DNA of 64,000 nt from Chlamydomonas sphaeroides. Lineage: Eukaryota; Chlorophyta; Chlorophyceae; Chlamydomonadales; Chlamydomonadaceae. The notes beneath the pieces are model-generated. The model was not told where the DNA came from and ran no database searches. It saw only the letters and a list, made by a program, of their open reading frames with translations. The position numbers were made by a program, and so were the translations under genes. Positions 21,901-31,952 of the stretch are shown here, piece after piece (position 1 is the stretch's first letter; the number at the start of each line of letters is the position of its first letter). The stretch spans positions 59,007 through 123,006 of the forward strand of contig BDDC01000082.1 in NCBI GenBank assembly GCA_001662425.1, in the 5' to 3' direction.

Positions 21901-24886
21901 ACGTGTGTTGGTGTCATGTTGGGTATGCGCGGTGCATTGTTGGGCGGTCTGCGGCAGCATGTGTCGCGCTCGGCTGCGGGAAGGCGCACGGACGCACGCA
22001 GACAACGGCCGGCCCGATGTGCGGTGAGCTGTCCAGGGTCCAGATCTGAAGAAGGGCACCCCAAACAACAAGGGCGCCCCAAACAACAACACCAATACCA
22101 ACATCACCACCAACAACAACAACGACAACAAAAAACAACAAAAGGAACTATTTGATTGTCTCTCCCCCCCTGTCGTGACGACTCACAGCTGCTCCACCAG
22201 GCGGTGCTCCGTCTCCATCACCAGGGCCACGTGCCGCTCCGCCGCCACCTTGGCGCTCACGTCCATCTGGCTCAGCACAATGACGCGCTGGCCNNNNNNN
22301 NNNGGTCGCGCTGGTTGCCCACATCTCGTGCCACGCCTCCTCCTCCGCCTGTTCAGCCGACTCCGCCACGCCGTGCAGGCTCTCCACCTCCGCCTCCGCC
22401 TCCGCCTCGTCAGCAGGCGACATGCCGTCCTCCTCGTCTTGAAAGCCCAGCGTGCGGATGTGCCCGAATTCGCCGCCTCCGCTCCCGCCCGCGCCGCCGC
22501 GCCCCGGCGTCGACGCGCCGCGGTCGCTCACAGCCAAGGTCACGGCCTGCGAAAATGAAGACGGCGCAATGTCCTCCAAGGTGAGACGGCCAGACACCCC
22601 GTCCTCCCGCCGCACGAGCTCCGCCTCGAGCGCCAGCGCCAGCGCCGTCTCGGGCACGTAGGCGCACGGCGCTGCCTCGCCGCGAGAGTGGGCGCGGAGC
22701 TCCCCGGCGCCGCCTGCCCGCATGGACCGCGCGCTCTGCAGCCGGCGCAGCATCTGTTCGTGGGGCAGGCTGCTGCGCAAGCGGCCACTGAGGCCACGGC
22801 CGGCGGATCCCACGAGCATTCGGCTGGATCCGCCGCCGCCGGATCCGCCGCCGCCGCCGGAGCCACCGGCGGCGGCGGCGGCGACGTGTCCCGTCGTGCT
22901 GATGGCCCGCGGCGAGGGCAGGCCGGAGGAAGGCGCGGTGGCGAGCGACAGCGCAAAGGCGACGGCGCGGGAGTTGAGGGCCTGCGGCGCGAGCGAGCTG
23001 CCGCCGAGGTTGCCCGTCTCCGAGGGCCGGCCGCTGGCTGTGGTGCGGGCTGACAGGCAGGACGCTGTGCGGCGCGGCAGGCGCGAGTGGGGCTGTGTGG
23101 GGTGGTGCGGTCTGGCGTTGGAGTTTGTGCCGGGCCTGTCGTTGGAGTCGGTGCTGGCAGTAGGCAGGGCGGTGCAGTGGACGAGGGAGGCGCAGCCCGC
23201 GTTGGCGCTGCTGGAGCGCGGGACGACCGGCGCGGGCAGGCCGCGCCGCTCGGTCGCCGCAGGCGTGGCGGGGCGGCTGGCGGCTGCCGGTGTGGACAGC
23301 AGCATGGCGAGCGTGGACGTGGCTGGCGGGAAGGAGGCGAGGGGCATGCGAGCGAAGAAAGGGTCAGCGGTCAGCGAGAGGCACGCGTCGGGCAGGAAGT
23401 GCGGATGCCGCACGCCGTACGTACGCCGTACAGCACATGCACGTCTTCATCCGCTGTGCATGGCGTGGTTCGCGGCACCCACGCAAAGTAACGCACCCAG
23501 CGCCAACGCACCCAGTGGATCGGCGACGCCCGAGCCAGGCACCCAGCACATGTCCGGTGGGTTCAGCCCAAGCGGGTCCTCGCGAACCGCAGCCAGAAGA
23601 AGGCTGCCGCCCAGCTTGCCGCTGCGTCGCGCGCCGCCGCTGTTCTGGCCGCCGCTGTTGGCCCCCGCGGCCGGCCCGAGCTGCGGCACCAGGCCGCGCC
23701 CGCTGCGCCTCAGGTGCCCAAGGTCCAGGCTCTTGCCGCCGCCGACCAGGGGCACCTGCGCCGCAGCGGGCACCGGCAGCATGCCGCCGGAGCTGCCGGC
23801 AGCGGGCCGGGACACAAGCGAGCAGACGTGCACGGCTGAGGGCATGCCGCGCGCCATCGCCGGCCGCGGCGTTGCGATGCTGCAGGCATGAGCCAGGGGT
23901 TCGGGCTGCGGCTGGAGGCTGGGGGAGGTAGCGGTGACATTGACGCATATGAGGCCCTGTTGTGGCTGGCTCGCGTTGACGCGGGAGGGTTCGGACCCCG
24001 ACAATGAGCGGATGCTGGTGCTGCCAAGCCTGGCGCCCGGTGCCTCCTTGGCTGCGCCGCCGCAGCTCTGGCCGGGCAGCAGCAGCGCCGCCGGGGTTGT
24101 CAGGAAAGGCGAGGACGGCGGCGGTGTGCCAACGGGGCGCTGGCTGTCCTGCTGCTGCTGCTGCAGCGCCGCCGGGGTCGTGAGGAACGGCGAGGACGGC
24201 GGCGTAGAGCTGACGGGGCACGGGCTGTCCTGCTGCTGCTGCTGCAGCGGCCGGCTGCGTGCGCCTGCAAGATGCAAGCACACAGGACACCGGTCTGACT
24301 GCAAGCCAGGGGGCCGGCGGCGCGGAGCGTGTGTGCGCGGCGAGCCGTTCGCAGGGGCTGCCGCGTACAGGCGCGAGCGACGACTCTGGCCATAGCGTTA
24401 GAACCCTGCCTGGGCCGGACTTGGTCGCGCCGGCGGCGAGTGGCGGGCCGTAGCAATGAACGGGCATGACCACGTCCCAAGCACGCCACATCGCGCACCT
24501 GTTGGGCTACGGGACCGCTCCTGGCGCCGTGAGCCCGCCGCGGCGCGGCCTCCCGGAACGTCGCCGACCGCAAGAAACTCAGCTCCGCCTGTGGCGTCAA
24601 CACCGGGTTCGGGCTCGGGGTTGAGGCTGGCGGGCACCGACACGACCGCACGCCAGACGCCTTCCGGCCGCGCCAGCTCCTCTAGCATGCGCTCGCGCTT
24701 CAAGGGTTCGCGCGAGAAGACGAGCGACAGGACGTCCTCCTGTGCGTAGCGTTGCGCCCGCGGCCCGTAGTAGGACAGGCTGCGCGCGTTCTGGTGGAGT
24801 ACGGCGCCGGCCTCTGTGAAGACCGTGATCGATGCGGGGCTCGCTTCCACGATAACGGCGTCGCGAGCCCTGGCATCTGTGGACAC
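18919..24886 (-). CDS. PAS domain plus class III nucleotide cyclase, predicted guanylyl cyclase (5' end not located)
   Basis: Exons in order: 24886-24499 (PAS-like, DAVIVEASPASITVFTEAGA...LSYYG), 24264 to about 23512 and about 23322-22304 (low-complexity linker), 22293-22187 after a sequence gap, then 21843-21696, 21511-21484, 21301-21264, 21001-20917, 20729-20611, 20334-20202, 20050-20012, 19692-19601, 19392-18919. From 21843 on all phases agree. The catalytic domain has the metal-binding Asp in LLFADIKGFT, KVETIGDCYFVAGG with the second Asp, and GDTVNTASRMES with the transition-state Asn and Arg. The purine-selecting positions are Glu (KVE) and Cys (RFCLFGD), the pair found in guanylyl rather than adenylyl cyclases. 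It would make cGMP from GTP as a homodimer. Volvocine algae have many such PAS-linked cyclases. The C-terminal ~140 residues are low-complexity. Two linker splice sites are tentative. Confidence 0.85.
21092..21196 (+). repeat. Dispersed ~105-bp repeat, copy 2
   Basis: Partner of 18151-18250 in direct orientation. This copy lies in the cyclase intron between the GFTPMCKEV and VMTLLNDLY exons. Being intronic in one place and 3'-flanking in the other suggests a mobile or duplicated non-coding element. Confidence 0.85.
22079..22145. repeat. CAA-rich simple repeat in a cyclase intron
   Basis: Imperfect (CAA)n with CCA and AAA interruptions, ending about 40 bp from the splice donor of the exon that ends in MEAHRL-type coiled linker (TEHRLVEQ). 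On the transcribed strand it is a TTG/GTT tract. Confidence 0.85.
22294..22303. other. Assembly gap (10 N) inside a cyclase exon
   Basis: The gap falls between AWHEMWATSAT and GQRVIVLSQMDV, in the linker just before the catalytic domain. Ten bases would break the reading frame that is open on both sides, so the real gap is not 10 bases long. Confidence 0.95.
24085..24246 (-). repeat. 81-bp coding tandem duplication (27 residues x 2) in the cyclase linker
   Basis: Two copies of an 81-bp unit encode LQQQQQDS...PPSSPFLTTPAA. The Gln runs and the SSPFLTTPAA ending are kept in both; the centre differs (PCPVSST against QRPVGTP). An in-frame unit duplication in a disordered linker. Confidence 0.88.
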
Positions 24887-25050
24887 CTGTATGCCGTGAA
24901 GCGGGTAGGGCAAGCGGGAACAAAGGCGCTAGCTGTGGAACGAAAGCTCGAGTGGGCACGGCCAAAAGCGTGGCAGGAGGATGGTTGAATCTGGCTCCGT
25001 AAGTTGCAATGAACCATGGGGGATGAGGGCACGGTTGTCGGTGTGCCCGA

Positions 25051-25161
25051 GACCCCTTGAGACACCCCGGCGTCAACCGCATAATGACCGACGGTGTGCG
25101 TCTGGTCAGGGTGGCCTCTTTTGGGGGCGAGCCATGCACCCATGCGCAGCTGGGGAGGTTT
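25051..25161 (-). repeat. Left arm of a ~112-bp inverted repeat pair
   Basis: The reverse complement matches 26415-26527 at about 85% by eye, including CCAGCTGCGCA, GGGTGCATGGCT and CAGACGCACACCGTCGGTCA. Weaker similarity extends some 30-40 bases outward past the GGGGTC end. With its partner it brackets about 1.25 kb. Confidence 0.88.
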
Positions 25162-26414
25162 CCACCATCAAGCGAACGTTCATGCGGTGCAACGAGTGAC
25201 TCACCGGCCGGCTTGCTTGAGGCTCGCGCTGCCCGGTTTTGACCGCGTCGGTTCGAGCCAACTCGAGCCCCAACGAGGGTTGCAGAGCGTGATTTGTCAG
25301 GTCCAATTTGGCGAACGGCGGTGCAGGTCGATCTTCGGTGCCCAGCGCGGAAACGCTGCTAGCGACAGACGCGACGGGACCCACAGCGCAGTCGGCGCTG
25401 CTGGGCCGGCCATCGCTCCGCGTGGCGCTTTGAGCATCGCGCTTTCGCCCCCATCGTCTCTTGCCAAAGAGCGGCAAACAACCGCCGCTGAAAGTTGGCA
25501 TTCTTACGTCTGCCTCAGAGGACCGGTCGGTCGGGCACCGGGCGCGAAGCGCCCTCTGTTGGGCTAAATTGTTGGCTGGACACCGCTGAGGGCGTGAAGG
25601 CCAGGTAAAATCATCCCCTGTGACGTTTCAGAGGACGCTTCGCCATGCCCGGGCGCGTGTGCACGAGTTCGTTCGTCTGCGGATTGATATCTGCTCGGTG
25701 CGTGTGTACACTCGGAGTTGCACTGGTTTATGGAGTATCGCTCACGTGTACTGCAAGGATGTCTGTTGCCTAGTTTTAGGGGCCGTAGCTGTGCACGCTT
25801 TGCGCGCGGTGCGCTGCGCTGTTGCAGGAGGAGGGCCGACTGGTGCTGGCGCCATGCACTCCCGCGGTTGGGAAGTCCTCGACGTCCACCGGGGCTAGTG
25901 TCTAGTTTCTTACCTACCGTGGAACGCGTGCTTCTCGTATCGTGCATGCGTCACTTGCAACTGGGATGCACTCGTTTATTGATTGGTTCACGGGTACTGC
26001 AAAACCTCGTATTGCCAATGCCGCGGAAACTGGCGGGAGCAGGGTGCACATGCGCGAATGCGATGGTGGTCTCGCTCAAGCGTCTCCCCTGGTCTCGCTG
26101 TACTCGTGTACCCGGCGTCTTGACCCTCACCCAGCCGTCTGGCCGTGTCTGGCTACGACCTGCACCACTGACCTGCACGTTCCTTACTAGGTACGCCGAC
26201 CATCTGCTCTCAATCCCGCCTTCCCGCGTACCGGCCTGTGTTCAAACGCCTTAACCTGAAGGAGCCCAAATTAGTGGGGGCGGCCGGCAGGCATAGCCCA
26301 AGGACGGGGATCACGACGATCTGGCCAGTGGCGAGTGCCGCGTGGGGGGCTGTCAGGTGTCAGCCCTCAGCCGTGCCGGGGAGCAGGCGGCGGGTGTAAC
26401 ACGCGGAAGCTCCC

Positions 26415-26527
26415 AAACTTCCCCAGCTGCGCAGGGGTGCATGGCTTGCCCCCCAAAAGAGGCTACTCTGACCAGACGCACACCGTCGGTCATTATGTGG
26501 TTGTTGCTGGGACTATTTAAGGGGTCG
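26415..26527 (+). repeat. Right arm of a ~112-bp inverted repeat pair
   Basis: Partner of 25051-25161 in opposite orientation. Two divergent inverted copies flanking a lower-GC segment would fit terminal inverted repeats of a decayed DNA transposon, or simply two insertions of one short element. No transposase-like frame is visible between them. Confidence 0.85.
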
Positions 26528-28519
26528 CGTGCACGCTAACCTCCGTGCCCCCACCCCACGGGCCGGGCTTTGCCGCCCGAACTGCCTAAAACGGCAGGAA
26601 TGCACATCTCAACGCACGTCGTTCAAACGAAGCAGCCGAGAACCATCCCAGTCGTTAAGCGCGCCTGTGTGCTGCTGTGGCAGTGCTCCAGAGTCCGGGG
26701 TTAGCAAGTGACAAGCTGCCCCGCGCCGCCCGGTTTGCCCTGTTCAGCCTGTGGGCCAAGGGCCGGGCGTGTGCTGCGGCCGATCAACGCATGGACATAA
26801 AATAGTCGGTCCGCTTCACAAAGACGACAGAATTCGGCTGCGCCCACACCCACCGCTGGCTATGCACGGCATCTTCCAAAGGATCCTCGAACGGGATCCC
26901 CCACAGACATCCCCAAGTCAAAACAATGTAGCTCATTGTACGGCCAGGCGCTGCTGAGGCCCGCGCCTTTGCTCCATGGCCGGCGAACGGCGCACGCACA
27001 CGTTGCACGCAAGGGGAGCACCCCCGCCGGCCACACGCACCGGCAGGCGCGCGGGGAAAGCAGTGACGGCCCCACTGTCCCCGACAGTATGCGCTAACGA
27101 CCCCCGGACACAGCCAGGCAGGGACCACACGCCGCCGCCGGCACGCCTGCACACGTGCTATAGACAACACCACACACGCCCAAACCAAGTTGCCAGCAAA
27201 GCACCGCAATGCTACCTTCGCTACCGCAAAAGCAAACGAGCAGGGAAAGAACGCCCCAAATGCGGGGAGGGGCGGCGGCCGGCCGGGACAGCTCGACACG
27301 CAGCCGCATGGGCAGCAAATGTGCCGACCAGCCCAACCGCCGGCCTGGGCCCCGACAGTAACACACACATCCAACGCCGGCGTCGCCGAAGCCGTGGCCG
27401 GCGCGCCCTACCCAACAAAGCCACACAGACGAAACGCGCTCGGCGCGATGGAGTGCAGCGCGCGTGCGCCACGGTTCGGGAACATGCCCGCAGTGCAATG
27501 CCCATGCGGGCGGCGCATGCACGGCCTAGGCCTCGGACCAGGCCCCCGAAACGCAGCCGCGGCAGTAGCGGCAATCAGCCTTGCGCCAGGCGCAAACCAA
27601 ACGGAGCGGCAGCTGGCACCTGCATGCGGCGCTGCAAACAAAATGTTAGCCAGCCGCCTCGCAACACCCCCACGTATCACGCAGCTGCACGCAGGTGCCC
27701 GCCAATGCGCTAACCCGGCCGGAGCGTCGCGCCAGAGCCTCGCACGAGTCCCTGAGGCTGCAACTGCAGCCCCGACGCCTCCTCCGTCCTCGCCGGCCCG
27801 GAAGCAACCGCCCACCACCCACATCCCCGCTACCAGCCCCCGAACCAGCCCCGCCCCTCCGACGCTCTCTCTCACTCTCCTCGTCGCCGCCGTCCAGTGG
27901 CCAGGGGCCTCCTCTCTCGCTCCCAAGACAAAACAGATGGTGACACGTTGCCGGCCGAGCGAACCGGGTTGTGAGCGGGTTGTCGGTCCCGCCTGTCGTG
28001 GGCCCTCGCCACCCCGCAGCTGCCGAGTGGCCATCGCACGGCACAAGACACACACACCCACAAGGCGCCCGCCACAGAGCGACGCGCAAGCCGCAATACT
28101 ACTAAACCCGTAAACGGAGTGCAAAAGACGCGCCGCGCCCGCGCTGCATTAAGCGACGCACGTGCATGGAGGACGGCGTGCAGGGACGCCACGGCGACCC
28201 CCGCCCGACCGGCCCTAGCGGTTCCCGACGCTCGGCGCTCTCGCAACCGCACTCGGCGCACAGCCCATGTAGTCGCCGCATGTAGGCACAGAGGCACGCA
28301 GCCACGGCCGGCCAAGGACCTACCTCGCACCTCGCACCGGCCGACGGCCTACGTTTCACATCCCAGATTTACCTCCGAACCAACTCACGCCCAACGACCA
28401 CCTCACCCACCGTGCCTACGCAAGTCAAAACACACCGGGCGCGCACATCATCCTTGCCCGCGGGCTACTCCACGTCCCCGTCTCCAGCTCCATGCAGCGG
28501 CTGCCAGGCCTGCCGCGCC

Positions 28520-31500
28520 TTACGCGTGCCACGCCTTGGTCTGCGACAGGGCGCCGTAGTGCAGGCGGTACTCTCCCGGCGAGTCGATGCGGTAGTTCTT
28601 GTTGGCACCACCGGGAGCGGGCGAGTCCCACTCGCCGGCGCCGTTGGTCAGCACAAACTCGATGGAGCGCGCCTGCGGGGGAAAAGCATTGGCAAGAGAG
28701 GATGTGTTGCCGTGTGTACCGCGGAGGGGGTTACGCAGCAGTCTCGGGCCGATGCGGCGGCCAGGCGTTGGCTTGGGGGCGAGAGCGGCATGACCTGAGG
28801 GCGCAGGCCAGCTCCGCTCGTGTCGTAGTTCCCGCCCTCTAACCAAGACCCATGTGCTGCGCTCGCCTGCAGCTTGAGCACGTGCTCCTTGGGCCCCGCC
28901 TTGTCCATGTGCAGCCCAGGCGGGTTGGTCCAGCCCTTGCCGTCCACGTTGACCTGAGGCCGCAGGGCGCACACACAGCAGGTTGCGGCAGGCCACACGT
29001 CACGCACCGCCGGCCTGTGTCAGGACACTGGCGGCGGCGACGCTGGCGCGACGGCACAGCGCAACACCACCGGAGCAGCAGCCGGCTGCAGCGGTGGCGA
29101 CGCGGCGGCGCGCGCGCCAGCAGCAGCGGGCGGACAACGTGAAGGCACAGGACATGAGCCGAGGCCGCGCAAGCAACGCACCTGCAGGAAGGTGTCGTTC
29201 CAGGAGCTGCGGTACGACAGGATGATCTCGGGCACCCGCGGCGGCGGAGGCGGCGGCGGCGGGGCCGGCGGCGCCGCTGGCGCGGCGGCCACGACTGGCT
29301 CCGGCTCGGGCACAGCCACGGGCTGGGGCGCGGCAGCTGGCGCCGGCGCGGCCGCAGCCGGGGCGGCGGGTGCTGGGGCGGCCGGGGCCACTGCCGCGGC
29401 ATGGGGGGTCGGCACAAACGCCGGCGCTGACGAGGCCGCGGCGGCGGCGGCCGTCACGGCGGCGACGGAAGCAGGCGGCGCCGCCGGCGGCGCGGCGGGC
29501 AGTGCCGGCGGCGCGGCGGCTGCGGCGGCGCGCAGGCGCTGTACCTCCGCCTGTTGGGTCAGCAGCGCGGGTTCGCAGGGCCGGTGCACGGCACGTCAGC
29601 AGGACGCCTGCCCGGCCGAAACAACTCCGGCCTCCAGCCGCGAACGCTGCATGCGAGCCGGTGTAAAAGATGTGCCTTCACCTCATTGATCCCGGCGCTG
29701 CCCGGCTGCACGCAGCTGCGTCCTCTCGCTACCCCGCCCACCTCAGCCGCGGCCTTGGCGTTGTGCAGCATGGCCAGAGAGCGGCGCAGCTCAGCCACCT
29801 CTTGCTCTGAAGCCGGAGGGGCGGCCAGGGGGCCAGGGGGGCAGGCGGGCGGGCGGCGAGGGTCAGCACAGGTAGGTGGGAGGTCGACGTGGGTGGAAAT
29901 TCGTGCGGTGCCGCGCAAGAGCTGCCCGCCCGCTGCTTACCGCACGCGTTCGCCGTCTAGTCGCCCACGTCTTCCCTGCCCCTGCCCCTGCCGCCCACCT
30001 AGGTTGCCGATGCGCTCCTCCCTGTGGCGCAGCGCCTGGTCCTTGGCCGCCAGCTCCAGCTCCTACGTGTTGCAGGAGGGGCAGTACCGCGGCAACGTCG
30101 GCGCGTGGGTGCCTGGCTGACGCATTCGGGTACCTTCACCGCCTGCAGTCCCGCTGCGCCCCTCGCCAGCTGCTCATGTTACTCCGGGCCGTGCTGCAAC
30201 TTCCGTCCGTCTGCCCCACCCTACCGGAGATGTGTCCCTTCGGGGCTGACCTGCGCGCAGCCCTCCTTGCTGCTCCTGTACCCGGCCCGGCCCTCGCTGC
30301 CGCCCAGCTTCCCCTTCCTGACCACCCCTACCTGCTGCTGTATCTTCTCCATGTACTCCACCCGCAGGCTGTTGATGTGGCGCAGGGTGGACGCGATCTC
30401 CTTGATCTGGGTGGCCAGGCTGGGACCGCCCTGCTTGACACGGCGTGCCGGCACAAGAGGGCACGTCGACTTGAGTTGAGTGGATGTGTGAGCTGCGCCG
30501 GCGTCAAGCCTCGTTGCAGGAGACGCGCTTGTTTGCGCTGGGCGTTGCCGCCCGACCCACATGACCCGTCTGTCCGGTTAGGAGCCGACCCACATGCGCA
30601 CGCGTCCGCTGCCAGCCAAATGCGCAGCAATCATTCGCGTGCGTGACCATTCTTTCGCAGACCACCGAGCGGCGACCGCACTGTGCCGCAGCTGCACGCC
30701 CCGGCTACGCACCTGCTGGTGCATCCGACCCACATCCCCAGCCCCCCTGTCAACCACCCCATCCTGACCCTGGGGCATGGATATTTCTACGGTGTGTTCC
30801 CAAATCAAATAGCCGTCAGCTATGAATGACACACAGCGTTATCTCCATGACAGCCGCACCATGGATGAGTGGCTCACCCCCGTGTAGACGCTGATGTTGT
30901 TCTCCACCCGGCTGTGGTCGACGTGAGCCACCGGCGGCTGCTCGAAGCCGTTAGCGGCGGTCGACGGCTTGCCGTGGCCGTTAGCGCCGTTGGCCGGCAG
31001 CGTCGCTTGCAGGCCGACATGCGCGTTCATGTGCCCGTTGCCGTTGCTGGCGGCGGCGGCCGCAGCCGCGAGCTCGAACACCGCCGCCTCGCTGGAGCCA
31101 CCTGCGGCGCCCTTGCTGGTGTGCTGGTGCTTGTTGGGCGGCGGGAATTCGTCGTGGTGCGAGCCGGCGTCGCCTGGGGAGCGCCCCGCGCCAGCTGCCG
31201 CTGCGACGCCAGAGCTGGCCGGCGCCGCCTCGGAGCTGCTGCTGTTGCCATTGCCAATGCCACTGCCTCCGAGCCACGCCAGTCGCATGGCAGACTGCAG
31301 GAAGGAGCGCTGCGGCTCCGCGGGCCTCGGCTGCTCCGCCGGGCGCTGGTGAGGCGCGGCTTGCGGGCCAGGCAACGAGTCCTTTGCGCTGGCCCGCGCA
31401 ACGACACTGCCTCGTTTTCCGCACGGACGAGGCACTGCCACCTGTATGACGAGGGCACAGGCGTTAGCGTTTGAGGAAGCAATTCACCTCGGAACCATGA

Positions 31501-31571
31501 ACTTCTCTCACCAGCGACGGGCGAGCAGCCCTGCCATGTAGGAGGCTGTGCTGTTCAAGCAGTGGAGCCAT
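28520..31571 (-). CDS. Predicted plastid protein: coiled coil plus C-terminal starch-binding module (CBM25/53-like)
   Basis: Eight exons join in phase to 486 residues: 31571-31512, 31441-30878, 30430-30332, 30062-29999, 29806-29742, 29550-29182, 28953-28867, 28672-28520. The start begins a basic, Ser/Ala-rich leader ending in SVVARASAKDS, which looks like a chloroplast transit peptide with a V-A-R-A cleavage motif. Residues 25-200 are low-complexity. Residues about 209-300 form a heptad-rich coiled coil (IKEIASTLRHINSLRVEYMEKI, EQEVAELRRSLAMLHNAKAA). An Ala/Pro linker leads to about 395-480: EIILSYRSSWNDTFLQV, GKGWTNPPGLHM, FVLTNGAGEWDSP, NKNYRIDSPGEYRLHYG. That order of Trp residues and the NGAGEWD...KNY motif is typical of CBM25/CBM53 starch-binding domains. 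Likely role: binding starch or scaffolding in the plastid, perhaps at granules or the pyrenoid sheath. No enzyme domain. The intron after exon 7 looks GC-AG. Confidence 0.78.
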
Positions 31572-31654
31572 CGCAGCGGTCGGTGGTGTGCTTTGAAGTT
31601 TCGCGGCTGCTGCGGAGTACTTCCACCACAACCCCAGGCAGGCGTGTCACGGCT

Positions 31655-31690
31655 GCGATATATGAATTGATATCTATATTAAGAAGAAAA
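31655..31690 (-). promoter_or_regulatory. AT-rich island upstream of the starch-binding gene
   Basis: A conspicuous AT-rich run (ATATATGAATTGATATCTATATTAAG on the plus strand, broken here into its parts ATATATGAATTG and ATATCTATATTAAG) lies 85-120 bp upstream of the ATG at 31571 in otherwise GC-rich DNA. It is a plausible core-promoter element; no start-site evidence exists. Confidence 0.3.
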
Positions 31691-31952
31691 CAGGTCTCGG
31701 GGGTCACGCGACTCTAGGCGTGACGTGGTTGCGGGGACTTCTCTTGACCGGCTCTTCTACACGAAAGGACTGTAGTAGCGCAGATATGTAGGGCAAGGTG
31801 TGTACTACTGTGGCGGGTTTGCGCTGATCGCTTTTGGCGTGACGATGATGCACCATATCAAGCTCGCTTCGCCTCGGACACCTTTTACCCCAGCTTCTCC
31901 CCGTCCCTCCAGCTTTTCCTCGTCCCCCAGGCTCCCCAACACGTGGCGCCGC

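Larger units (their letters stand above)
24887..28519. other. Gene-poor stretch with inverted repeats and a lower-GC block
   Basis: No confident exon was found. The missing 5' exons of the cyclase may lie here: a good acceptor is present at 24887. Bases 25551-26270 are visibly poorer in GC than the surroundings and carry two loosely similar segments (around 25710-25760 and 25960-26000, sharing TTTAT and ACTGCAA). From 26930 to 28500 the plus strand is AC-rich, so it is probably the GT-rich 3' UTR of the minus-strand starch-binding gene. The long plus frames there (27190-28113) look like composition artefacts. Confidence 0.45.

Noticed and set aside
22148..23413. Single 421-codon minus-strand frame crossing the N gap
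   Set aside because: Treating the 10 N as real bases shifts the frame after the gap; the true continuation GQRVIVLSQMDV is in another frame, so the gap length is wrong.
25244..25275. GGTTCGAGCC, possible tRNA T-arm
   Set aside because: No matching stems or anticodon loop at the right distance on either strand.
27190..28113. 307-codon plus-strand open frame
   Set aside because: AC-rich, Pro/Ala-dominated, no domain; better explained as the complement of a GT-rich 3' UTR of the minus-strand starch-binding gene.
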